Source: Harmothoe impar
Lineage: Eukaryota; Annelida; Polychaeta; Phyllodocida; Polynoidae
NCBI GenBank assembly: GCA_947462335.1
Contig: OX381707.1
Coordinates: 61,481,773 to 61,545,772, forward strand
DNA: 64,000 nucleotides
Direction: 5' to 3'
Below the pieces are notes generated by a model. That model was given only the letters and a program-made list of their open reading frames with translations. It was not told the origin of the DNA and did no database searches. A program made the translations under genes and the position numbers. Within the stretch, counting starts at the first letter, position 1. Every line of letters starts with the position of its first letter. This document shows positions 21,257 through 32,506 of the stretch, in pieces.

Positions 21257-24200
21257 AACAACAGAGACGGTATCAATGGGCGTTGGCATTTGTCTATGTG
21301 TTATAAAATAGAAAGTGTGACAGTAGGGAGGTTCGAACTTGCTGGATTTTGTGTCACGTGAAATTTGAATGGCGTTTTTAATTTAGGAGAATCAAAAATC
21401 TAAACGCCCACTCCAATAGATTCCATCAGTATGCATACCACCGCCACCCACTCAGCTAGACCTACCGGTATATACATTTGGGTACAGAATACAGGTGCAG
21501 TCAGAATGAATCCCTTATTACAAAATAAACACTATACCACATAACTATTATATATGTGCACAGGGCGCAATGTTGAATGGACCAGGTCATGTGTGGGTGG
21601 GGCCGTGTTGTCCAGCTGCTGCACTAAGTGTGGGCCAGGGGAGGGAGAAACAGAGAAGTACAGAGAAACACACTGAGCGTCCCACATACTGTAAAAGTTG
21701 GGCATCATTATTACATGTACATTGTAAAACTGCACAACATGTTATATAATGGATCCCACAAGACTATTGAAAAACATGCGGGGCCAATATTATCATGTCA
21801 TTATTATATATATTATAGGCAACCTTCATTGTACTTGTAGGCTTAAGTTTTATTCTATTCTAGTACAGGGTGATAATGACCTCGCGAGTAATGCTTGGGC
21901 GTTTATATAACCACTCAACAGTTTTACCTGCTTTCTTATCCTTGGGTGTGGGTCCCTGTGATAAAGCACAGAAAGTTGTTAATGATGTGCTGCATGTTAC
22001 ATGGTTAGACAAGTTAAAGTAGTGAGTCGACTTTATTTCCCTTTACTGAAATTCGCAAGTACAGTACAAGCTTTCCACAAATATGCACGTCATTTCGATA
22101 GTTTGTGCCCCACTGCTCCCTCAGCCAATGATAGATAAATAAATAAAGCTAATTAATGCTTCTTTTTGGCCTAAGTTTATAGCAAGGTCAATGTCGATTT
22201 TTTGCATGCATAATGATAAGGCCCATGATTGCAAAGACACCATATATCATGATAAGACAAGATGGGACCTATTATCAGACACGTAGGTACGGCTGCTGTC
22301 CCGATAGTAGTACATCAAGTTCAGTCAAGGTGGGTGAAGAGAAATGTGTTTTATGCGGGATTCCTGAGAGGGAGGGGGGGCACTCGGTTTTGTCTCAGTA
22401 TAGTGCGACAATATACGACTGGACTTCCAACAACTCTTACTCTCGATGAAAGGGATTTTCGTTCAACAATTTCTGCCGAAACCTCGATTTATGGCTAACA
22501 GTGCCTACAATTAGATACATTATGCTATCAAAACGTTTATGAAGTGTTTCCGTGAAAACCTCTAAAAGTGATCCCTTTTAAATTAGGTGTGATTTTAAAT
22601 TGACATATGACATATATTATTTGGATGAAAAGTGGCCCTTGGCGAGAATGATTCAGTTTATCTTTTTAAAGATAAAAAAGGTGACCCTTGGTAAGAGGGG
22701 TTCTTGAATGGTAATTTTTTTTTTTGGGGGGGGGGGGGGGTGTAATTCTTGGAGGTGGATGACATGTTGACCCCATGTGCAAGTGCAACGCGACTTTATC
22801 AGTTTTAACCACGATGTCTAGATTGGAAGAACCTTTTTATGTAGGCCCTAGAGTAAAACTATAGAAGATATAGATCACGACAATGTTTTATTCTATTACT
22901 GATAACCGATAACATTCAATAGGGATGAAAACAGAGTCTGCACTCGTCTAACATTGGTATCATGGTCTGATGACAGGAGTTTATATCAAAAACGTTTTGG
23001 GGAGTGCCATGAAAAGAGTAGAGTCTACCAGTAGCATTACACAGTTTATCTTTGGATATTGTCACAATTATTAGCACAGTGATTCAATTCAATTTTCAAT
23101 TTTAAAAGTTTTTATTACACACTTCAATTACATGTTTTTCGGTGGATAATATTGGGTCGACCGGCCCTCGGTATAGCTGTTAGTTTATGATATCACCTTT
23201 ATAGTTTATCTGCACCTAACATCACAGTGCGTCCGAGATGAGCATGTCATATGTTTATATTACAAAGAATAAAAAATAAAATAAAAGGTACAATATGAAC
23301 TACCATATCTTCTTTGTTTTTGTTGTCTTCATTGACATTGAACAAACTATACAATGATTATTGATCAAGTGACGATTCTTACATTTAGCCTAGGGAGTTC
23401 GAGTTGTCTTTCACATATTCATACAAGCTCATGAAAAAGAGAGGTCTATAGGCCTACTTAGTACATAGTGCCCTTGAGCGTCTCGACATTGGGTAAGTAC
23501 AGTAATACATAGTTATAAAGTATAAGTTCTAGATTTAACACAATCAGTGTCTTTTTTTTTTAAACAAGACAATTTGTGAATCTACCTAACAATTTTCATG
23601 AGTAAAATTTATTAATATAATTATAACAAAATACCAGTGTACATTTTGATTTTAATGGTCGTGGTCATAGTTGTTACAAAAAGGTGATAAAATCAAAGAT
23701 AAGAAGAATACTTCAATAATCACTACCCATGTCCCAATGGTTTAGTAGTTAAATAGAGCTATTGCTGCTTAATATTCCCCCAAAGATTATGGAATATACA
23801 CATTTATATCAAAGGTATATGTTAACATGGATGTATGACATAGATGTATGTACTTATGATTCATAAAACGCTCAAGTCGTCAAAGCCGGTATCTCCAAGC
23901 ACTCAAAGTCAATCACTTAAGGGACGGTCATCCTGCCGTAGATCCAAACCTCTAGGCCAGCCTTGTTAGGTTTATATAACACCTTAGTTATATTTAGAAT
24001 CCCCCAAACAGAAACCTCTAACATGCAGACATATCCTAGCCCTGTGAGCCTGTATTACCCAGCACCAGTACCCCATGTATAAAGGCTCAGGCAACCAACA
24101 AATAGTTTGCTGGTTGTTCCTTCCCAGTAATGCTCTGGCCTAGATGAGTTGCACTGGTGTGACCAGCAGTTGGACTGTGCCAGTGGTATAGTATTGAGTA

Positions 24201-24510
24201 CTAGTGATACCCACCAGTGTACTAACTGCCACCAGTGTGCCCAAAGAAAACGGTATACTCCCCCTTGAATAGGCCACATGCTATTATTTTGGGTGAAAGA
24301 AGAACATCTATACACAATGGTACCATTACATAATGTCTATACATAGAAGCCAATGTGTAATCATCAAATCTAATAGGGTGCTATAGTTTCATTATGCTTT
24401 TATAGACTATTTAATTCCAAGGAAAGCCTGATTCATGGTCCCCCTACTGAAGTCACCTGGCCAGGACAGCATGATTACCTGGTCTCACTGCTCACTGCAC
24501 CCTTCACCCA
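21257..24510. other. No gene supported
   Basis: AT-rich. Contains a poly-T/poly-G junction near 22715-22740 and, near 23085-23280, an AT-rich tract resembling a LINE 3' end on the minus strand. Short ORFs lack splice support. Confidence 0.35.
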
Positions 24511-24512
24511 TA

Positions 24513-24990
24513 CACTGTAAAAAATGTGAATATAATTTAAACACTTTCACCCAAACATATTGATGGCAAGCTTTTTTCTAGCTATGTGTAGGGATATGGC
24601 TGCCAGTGAGGGGTGAGCTACAACAATGAAAAACCGTGGGAGAGGGCAGTTTAACTAGCCCACTGGTATTATTCTCCTATTCCTTGTTCAGGCTTTTGCC
24701 CATGTACAGGCTCTCCTTAGTCAAATATAGTACCCATTGTATTGGTTGACATCAATGCCAATTTAGATAATGTCAACAATAATAAGTACATAGTGCTGTC
24801 CAAAATATTCCAGTGGACCAGCCAAACTGGCCTTGTCCACCAATATTTCACTTTTGTTGGCTCAACCAGCAGCCATATCCCTGGACCTGCTGACAGAAGA
24901 AAGTGCTGAGATTCTGAGATTCAGTGAAAGTGTCTAACTTTAATATGTTTGGGTAAATGTGTTTAAAAATTAGAAACACTTTTTACAGTG
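24513..24990. mobile_element. 478-bp TIR element (cactgtaaaaa ends)
   Basis: Ends cactgtaaaaaatgtg... / ...cactttttacagtg are flanked by TA on both sides. The inverted similarity extends about 50 bp inward through tttaaacac-nnn-acccaaacatatt. Nonautonomous; TA duplication. Confidence 0.8.
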
Positions 24991-25066
24991 TATGTTTGAA
25001 GGCTGTCAGCACACTCAAGACTGCAATCTACTAAGTGGCCTTTGGTGGCTTGGGGCTTGTTTACAG

Positions 25067-25231
25067 ACACATCTGAAAGGTCACTTGGTTATGAACGACA
25101 TGCTCTACTCTAAGCTGTTGGATCTACGGCAGGAGAACGGCCCCTTTAACATGCTACTGCGTGGACTTCCCCGCTTCAGCACATTCCCCCAACTAGTGCT
25201 GCCATCTATTGTAAACCTCCTGAATATCAAA
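25067..25231 (+). CDS. Internal exon of an unrecognised gene
   Basis: The acceptor gggcttgtttacag ends at 25066. The reading frame from 25067 runs in phase 0 for exactly 55 codons to a donor atcaaa/gtgtgt at 25231/25232. Third positions favour C and G (ctg, ttc, ccc, gtg, aac), unlike the flanks. The peptide begins THLKGHLVMNDMLYSKLL and continues with hydrophobic, helix-like Leu-rich stretches including LLRGLPRF and LPSIVNLL, suggestive of a helical-repeat (HEAT/ARM-like) protein. I cannot name the family. The exon lies 76 bp downstream of a TIR element, so intronic transposition has come close to it. No partner exon was identified with confidence within the window. Confidence 0.5.
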
Positions 25232-25559
25232 GTGTGTTTGGCCTTTTCAGAATCTCTTCTGAATGCACTTATTTCAAACATGTAATTCAGTGGCAAGCAG
25301 GTTCAAAGTAGTTTGTGCACAGCTTGACCTTTTAGGTTTGACCTGTTTAAGGGTTGGTCAAAAGTGGGATGGGAGGGAGGGGGGCATTATAGTTAAACAT
25401 TGTTGCATAACAATGAATGGAGGCATTATTACACCAGGAGTATACTAGTAGGCTATTACAGTACTGGTTACAATTCAATCATTTACACCGTCAGAAGTTA
25501 GTGTAGCTGCACAGAGAGATATACTGTAGATTTACAGTAAAAAGGACATATTACATGTA

Positions 25560-25820
25560 TACTGTTCAACTCACTTACGGTAAAAACACACTGCAAGAGG
25601 TCTTAGGTTCGAGTCTCCACTATTGGAATGCAGCTCTATTATACTAATGCACCTTTTCAAAAATTGAAACATTAGTATTGTTATGTAAATGTAGGTAGAG
25701 TTACGTTTGAAATAAGTCAGAAAGTCAAAGGGGAAAAAGAAAAATAACTGTTGCACTGGTAGCCTGACTGGGGTTCGAACCCTCACCCTTTGTAACCTAC
25801 AGCTACACTACAATGTGATG
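25560..25820 (-). mobile_element. tRNA-derived SINE-like sequence
   Basis: Two RNA polymerase III B-box-like strings face each other: ggttcgagtct on the plus strand (about 25607) and ggttcgaaccc, readable on the minus strand (about 25773). Upstream of the second on the minus strand, tagctgtaggttacaaagggtgag resembles a degenerate tRNA anticodon arm. The tRNA structure is not complete, so this is not a tRNA gene. Confidence 0.35.
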
Positions 25821-25829
25821 TACCTTCAG

Positions 25830-27177
25830 TATAAATACTACTGGAAACCAGAAATACCTCCTTCTATACTGTGCAACAACACCACTTACTTCTAACAGTG
25901 TAGATATTACACAGGCCTAGGTCTCTATTGTTTTTATATTGACACATTTTGATACATGAAGCATGAAACAAGATAACAAAGCTGTATATATGTGTAGATT
26001 TATCATTCTATCGGAATCTTAGCTTTCAGGAATTCTTGGCATTCAATTGACAAGCTTCATATGAATAACATTATTTTGCCAAAATAAAAATATCAACAGC
26101 AGCAACTTTCAAGAATTCCTGTGTTGCATGAGAGAAGTCTATAGTTCCCCATCCGCGACCTTCCAACCCTATTGTGTTGCAGGTATTAACTACCACACCT
26201 GAATCTGGATGTACACACAGAGATTGTGACACCTTGCAGCTGTAGTTGGAGGCGGGATGCGTGGTTCCACTATAGCAGCACAAAACTGTATGCAGTCTCA
26301 GTGGCCAAGACAAGTGCAACGTTTTTGTCTCACTGTACAGAAGCAAGAAGGATGCATGGATTCTATGACAAGATTCGATTTTGACCCTAAAAACCATGCT
26401 CTTGTTAGGGATTCTCGGCCAAAAAGCTCCCAGCTAATTGTCAAAGGTGATATGATGGACCATGTTTTTGGAAAAAGGGCTGGAAGGTCTTTTAGCGAAA
26501 AATAGCAAATTTTGGTGAAAACTGAGAATATGTTAGAATCTTAATGAAATATAGACCCTTGTTAGAGTAATTTCCGTGAAACTGGACCCTCATTAGGGCA
26601 ATATCCTTTAAGAAGTAAACCCGTGTGAGAGTGATTTTGTAGAAAATCTACCTATACAAGTGGTGGTTACATATACAAAATATACTAAGTGACCCCCCCC
26701 CCCATCGGGTTTACATTCAATCTCTATGCCTATGTAGGGTTCAAAACATCGAATTGAATAAAGACACAAAGACGGTTCTGTAGCATGCAAAACAAATAAA
26801 GTGTTTATTCATGGTGCCCAATACTCATTCAGATCAGTTTTAGCTTTCAAATTCAATCATACTTGCCAAATAAAAATCTAATCTAAAATCAACCAGCTCA
26901 CACACTCCTCACATTCTGCCTCGAGCTCCAAATCGCAAGAGGTAATGGCCTCTCTGCCCATGCCTGGACATTTATATGCACTGTAGTCTCACAAGGGTTT
27001 GCCTCTAGACGGTGCCATCATTTTATTCAGCAAACTTAATGTTTCATATCATCAGTCCGCCTTTAAACCTACCATGATTGTCAAATTGCTTATTGTAGCA
27101 CGAGATTCTATATACTGTGCCACGAGATTCTAATACAAAGCAAACACATACATAAACGAAGGCACATTGAAAAGACA
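25830..27177. other. No gene supported; decayed repeat at 26380-26640
   Basis: A 108-codon minus-strand ORF (26397-26071) belongs to no family I recognise. From about 26380, degenerate units of gaccctcgttagagtaatttccgtgaaac type recall the repeat at 10250. A poly-C run lies at 26693-26703. Confidence 0.3.
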
Positions 27178-28173
27178 TTATTTGCTTGTTACCTCCATGG
27201 AATTAACTGCACTTCTTGGTTTGAGGTGGAGAAGCTCTCTGAAAGCCACCCTGAAGTCCTTGCTCTTCCAGGCATAGATGAATGGGTTTACCCAGGTGGT
27301 GGCCCAGTAGATAAGCACTGTTATCAGCTCCACCTTGAATATAAATTCGCTTCTGTAGCATCTAGATAGGGTCCTTCCAATCACTACAGCGGTTTATGAT
27401 GCAGAGAATGTGCCCAACACCATCATCATCATGTTTGCAATCCTCTTCTGCTGCTGATTCATAGATACATCATAAGTGTTGTAGGGCTGGTTCAGTGCTG
27501 CAATGGCTCGTCCCTGTCTGTAGGCTATCTTGCCAATAGCAATGTACAGCATAACTGTAATACTTATGTAGATACATAACTGGGGCAGTATGATGACAAG
27601 ATTGATTGGTTTGATCAGAAACATTGTACATTTGCAGATCATTCCAACCTCCAAATTTTGTCCAAAGACAAATATCAGTACTGTCTGTGTACCTATAAAC
27701 ATCCAATTTAGGCCAATTACTATGAAAGTTCTGGTCGGACTGACCCAGTGTTCATATCTAAAGGGATAGGCAACAAAGAGGTATCGGTCAATTGCAATCC
27801 ACATGATGCTGATGACATTACCGCAGGTTGATGCAAAGCTTATAGTATACCCTGCTCGATGAGACAAAGAGGGACAAACATGTGATGGCCATTTTTGGAC
27901 TGGTGAATGATATAATTATAAAGGTGATAGACACCCTGCCATCATATCTGCAACAGCTAAGCTGCATATGAAATAACTTGTAGTGTTCTGCAACCTCTCA
28001 TATTTGTAGACAGCCAGTACGGTCAACATATTGCCAAAGATAGCTAGAGTGGACTACAAGAGGCGGAAACCAAAATAGATCTACAGAATAGTCTTAGACA
28101 ACTGAGGGTCTTTAGCCGGATCTTCAAATTTTAATGTTTGGTTCTCAAGAAGGCTCAAACTGTCATTTGCCAT
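27178..28173 (-). pseudogene. Rhodopsin-like GPCR pseudogene, copy 1
   Basis: Homologous along its whole length to the copy at 32507-33466. Recognisable parts are the N-terminus with NQTLKF, TM1 (GNMLTVLAVY), TM2 (LAVADMMAG), TM3 with DRYLFVAYPFRY, TM4-TM5, intracellular loop 3 with YRQGRAIAALNQPYN, TM6 (MMMVLGTFSAS), then a TAA at 27396-27394, then TM7 with NPFIY and helix 8 (AWKSKDFRVAF). Lesions include TAG at 28083-28081, TAG at 28056-28054, a stop plus frameshift near 27915, and a compensating 4-bp insertion near 27845. The TAA in TM6 is at the same codon as in copy 2 and lies at the CWxP tryptophan position. The C-terminus is longer than in copy 2 and ends at 27178. The ligand class is unknown. 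Confidence 0.9.
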
Positions 28174-28310
28174 TGTAGCCCTCACGGTCACATTATCTGA
28201 TGAAATTACAGCTGATGCCAATGTTATTGAAGCCTCCATACAATCTGTAAATATAATTCCAACCAATGTGTTAATGCCAAGATCTATTGGAACTGCTGGA
28301 TAATGAGGAC
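28174..28310. other. GPCR upstream homology
   Basis: Sequence upstream of GPCR copy 1 retains similarity to that upstream of copy 2 (tgatgaaat-nnn-ctgatgc), showing that the duplication included 5' flank and not only the coding region. Confidence 0.5.
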
Positions 28311-28506
28311 TACAATAAATTCTCATGTATAAGCCGAGGCTTGTACGTTTAAGTTTAATTTTACATCAAACATGTGTGATAGGGTACGGCCCATAAAAGG
28401 ATTGTTATGTGCATACTAAATTTCTAAATTAGCAATTTTCAGACCCGCTCTGCGGCTTGTAGGATCTTTCACAAGTTAGGCTCATAATTATGCGAGAATT
28501 TATGGT
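28311..28506. mobile_element. Degenerate MITE, family D
   Basis: A decayed copy of the family at 47872 and 54683: taaattctcatgtataagccg...ttgtacg at the left, the inner string cagacccgctctgcggctt, and gcgagaatttatggta at the right. Confidence 0.65.
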
Positions 28507-28689
28507 AACTCTGTATCAAAATGTTTGTTATTATACTGGCCAACTCCCCTTATGGGTCAATTAAATATTGATTACCACAGGGCATTGTCTTCTATTGCCA
28601 AGACGCATTGTGTCTTACCTGAGCAGGCAATTGCTGTCTTGTGTAGAGTCTAGCGGCATCTGAATAAAGCTATGTCTCATTTCACTATA

Positions 28690-31183
28690 CACTGATAATA
28701 ATGGCCCTGGAAATGTTAGTCACTACTGACTACACTTCTATAGTCATGTGAATGTAGCAAAAACGACTATACCAAGTTAGTCACCTATGTCTATAGTAAG
28801 TTAGTCGTATAGTCAACCTATATTCAAGCATTAAAAGAGCTGATTTGGGATATATAGTCAAGTGACTATGAATTTAATGCTTTAATGCTCTAAAGTAGTC
28901 ACTCTGACTATTAGATATAGTCCATCATGAGATGGCAGGACAATAAGTCAGGACAAGAACCCCCTGGCATCTACCCTCATGTCATCTACCCTAGGGCCTA
29001 TTATATACCCCCTAGGACATCTACCCCAGGCCAACTACCCCTACCTAGGACATCTACCCCCTGGGACTTTTACCCCTATGGGCATCTACCCATTGGAATA
29101 TTACCCCCTAGGACTTCTACCCCTTAGGACATCCCCTGACTTGGAACCTACCCCCAGACATCTACCCCCTGGACATCTACCCCCTGTGACATCTACCCCC
29201 TGTGACATCTACCCCCTATACTCTAGGACTTCTATCCCTGGGAACATCAACCCCCCCACATACCCATATGGTTGAGTCATATCATGTGGAGGGGGTAGAT
29301 TTCTCCAGGGACATCAGACATCTACCCCTTGACATCTACCCCCTGGGAATCTACCCCCCTTGGACATCTACACCATAGGATTTTATCCCCTTGGAAATCT
29401 TTTCCCTGGACTTTTGTCCCTTTAGGACTCTACCCCATAGGACATCCAGCCCCTTGGACACCTACCTCAGGACATCTACCCCTGGACATCTATCCCCTTT
29501 GATGTCTGCTACCTTTACCCTCTAGGACTTCTACTCTGGAGACATCAACCTCCTCGACATGCCCATATGGTTTAGTCATATGTGGATGGGGTAGATTTCT
29601 CCAGGGGTAGAAGTCCTAGGGGGTAGATGCCCTAGGGGTAGATGTCCCAGGGGCTAAATGTTCAGGGGGTAGATGTCCTGGGGTATAAGTCCTACGGGGG
29701 TATAAGTCCAGGGAATCAATGTCCAAGGGGATAAAAGTCCTAAGGGGTAGACTTCCAGGGGTAGATGCCCAATGTCCCTTGAGAAATCTTCTCCCTCCAC
29801 ATGATATGGCTCAAACATATGGGCTTGGGGATGGGGTAGAACTCCTAGAGGATAAAGGGGGTAGATGTCCAAAGGGATGGATATTCTAGGCGGTAGAAGT
29901 TTTAAGGGGTAAAAGTCTGGGGGGTAGATGTCCAAGTATACGGTAAGTTGTCCCAGGGGGTAGATGTCCAGGGGGTAGATGTCCAGGGAGTAGATGTCCG
30001 GGGGTAGGTGTTCGAGTGGGTGGATGTCCTAGGGGGTAGAAGTTTTAAGGGGTAAAAGTCCGGGGGGTAGATGTCCAAGTATAGGGTTAGATGTCATAGG
30101 GGGTAGATGTTGAGGGGGTAGATATCTGGGGGTAGGTGTCCAAGCGGGTCGATGTCCTAGGGAGTAGAGTCCTAAGGGGATAGGGGCCGAAGGGAATAAA
30201 AGTCCTGGGGGTAGATGCCCTAGGTGGTAGATTTCCAGGGGGTAGATGTCCAGAGATAAATGTTGGATGTCCCTGGAGAAATCTACCCCTTCCACATGAT
30301 GTGCCTTATAATGGCATTTGGAGGGGGTTGATGTCCCCAGGGGTAGAAGTCCTAGAGGGTAAAGGGGGTAGACGTCCAAGGGGATTGATGTCCTAGGGGG
30401 TAGAAGTTGTAAGAAGGTAAAAGTCCAGGGGATAGATGTCTAAGGGGATTAAAGTCTTGGGGGAGAAGTCCTAGGGGGTAGATTTCCAGGGTTAGAAGTC
30501 TGGGTGTTAATGTTGTGGTAATGTTTAGCATGCTTAGGACATCTACCCCTTGGACATGCATCCCCTGGACTTTTACCCCCTTACAACTTCTACCACCAGG
30601 ACATATATCCGCTGAACTTTTATGTCCTAGAGGGTAGATACTCAGGTGGTAGAGGGGTAGATGTCTGGTGGTAGATGTCTGGGGGTAGATGTCCGGGGGT
30701 ACCTGCCCTAGCACCATTGGATGAAGTAGATGGGTATGGGCCATATGCCTGGCACACTATAACCCTTGACACAGTCAACTTCTGTATATTCTAGTCTGGA
30801 AGCCTAGAGATTCACCATTACATGATCAGAATTTGAACAAAACCACATGATACTCCAATCAAAATCATGAATGCATGTGTCCTATGATGCCTTAAGTAAG
30901 CATACTCAACATTAACACAAGAGCTAATGCACAGGGACATGTGTAAAGGAGTGGTTTAGATAGAATAAGATGTGCCTACCTGAAGTCAGTTGAGCATTCA
31001 ATTTTGAATCCTAACTGTTTCCTGCGCACACATTCCTGTGACATCATCAATTTGCGTGATCCACATATAGTCACTACTGACTATCTTTATGACTAATATG
31101 TGACTAACATATGTAATCATCTGACTACCGGGGTCAAAATATGGTGGTATAGTCAGTACTGACTATAGGTTTTATTATCAGTG
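28690..31183. mobile_element. 2.5-kb TIR element carrying an inverted minisatellite
   Basis: Ends cactgataataa / ttattatcagtg are flanked by TA (28688-28689, 31184-31185). Subterminal regions on both sides carry many tagtcactactgacta-type palindromic motifs. The interior (28975-30710) is a minisatellite in both orientations. No transposase ORF. It sits between the two GPCR paralogs. Its CACTG start and TA flank recall the element at 24513. Confidence 0.75.
28975..30710. repeat. Bidirectional minisatellite, unit about 18 bp
   Basis: The unit ggacatctaccccctag is on the plus strand in 28975-29560, in reverse complement (ggggtagatgtcc) in about 29600-30520, plus again in 30535-30640 and minus to 30710. 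A longer spacer with tagatttctccaggga and a catatggtt-nnn-catgtggagg block occurs four times, two in each orientation. All long ORFs here are repeat translations. Confidence 0.95.
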
Positions 31184-31185
31184 TA

Positions 31186-31939
31186 CTATATAAACCTATA
31201 ACACGTACAACTACTGATTATATTCCAAGAATACACATGTAGCTGTTTTAGAGTAACTGAAAGATGATCTTCTATAAAGTCTCTAGCTTTTGCCAAAAGA
31301 AAATGAGTGAAGACAGGAACATGCAAACTCATGGCAGAGGTCATTAATCAATTATTGTTATTAAGACTGTAGTTAAAGATCAAATAAAGTTCAAAGCTAC
31401 AAGTAATAACCATTTACGCTGAGATCTCACGCAATGTATGGTAATGGTTTTAATACTAGAAAAGAAATCATCTCCTCCCAAGATACATTTTAGGTCTGTG
31501 TCCGAGTACAGTATGTACATAATATATAACAATCACATTGTCATAAAGTCATAAACTTGAACTAGATGGCTTGAACTACAAAAGCAGTGCAAAAACGAGG
31601 GCAATGTGTAATTTACAGTTGTAATATGGGTAAAGTTTAATTGTGATTGAATTGATTGATTAAAGCTGCAAAAATTTTCAGGAACAATGAATTATTTGTC
31701 AATTCTGAGAGCAGAAACATATTTCTGGTTCAAAACTACCCATGACGAGTGCCAAAGTTATCTAAGTTACAATTATGTGTACATGGATTCTGAGTACATG
31801 AATGTGTTTCTCAGTGAAAGCTAATACCAAATAATGTGTCACACAATTTCTAGACAACTTGACCAGACACAAGTTTTGCCAGACATAAATTCACAATATC
31901 ATCGGTCGGTAGCGTGATGGGTTGAGGAAAAGTCAAGTC
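31186..31939. other. No gene supported
   Basis: AT-rich sequence between the TIR element and a MITE; nothing further recognised. Confidence 0.35.
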
Positions 31940-32090
31940 TGTGCCTCTGCATGGGTAAAAATCAACACGTGCAACTCGGCGATACGGCCCTTTTAAAAAT
32001 CAACACGCGCGACACGGCCCTTTTAAAAATTGACGGACACAGACATCTTTATAAGGCTCTATACATTATATATATACATGTAGAGGCACA
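31940..32090. mobile_element. MITE, family A copy 3 (TSD AGTC)
   Basis: Ends tgtgcctctgcatgggt / acatgtagaggcaca enclose 151 bp, flanked by agtc (31936-31939, 32091-32094). It is shorter than the other two copies, with an internal deletion on the right side. Confidence 0.85.
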
Positions 32091-32506
32091 AGTCTCACAA
32101 TCCTCTCATAACCCATGATCTACAATTGTGGACCCCCTATTCCTAATTTGCTTAATTTTCACGCCAAAACCTGAGCAAGGAGCTTCGGTTTTCTAATTTA
32201 GCTTCTATGCAGCACTTTATTACGAGAATGGACCAAATTTTCAACCTTAATTTGCCAGCAAACTGCATGGTAAAAAAGTCTAGTTTTTGGACAAAATATT
32301 CATTTCGGGATGTTCTATATGACTAGCTTATCTGTAATATAGCTGCCTTTTAGGTAATACAAGATAATGTCCTATTTTCCTTTTATACTCAGAAATCTCC
32401 ATTGGATCCTATGTTATAGCAAACGTTTTAATTAAGACGCCTATTTATGTGTTGTAGGAGAAGATTGATATTGTGTAAAGTAAAGCACATAAATCAACAC
32501 CATTTC

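Noticed and set aside
25560..25820. tRNA gene
   Set aside because: Only B-box-like strings are present; no complete cloverleaf with acceptor stem and A box could be drawn. SINE-like at most.
28927..30744. Long ORFs on both strands rich in Pro, Leu, Tyr, Gly
   Set aside because: Direct translation of the 18-bp minisatellite; frames change with unit orientation and there is no start or splice context.
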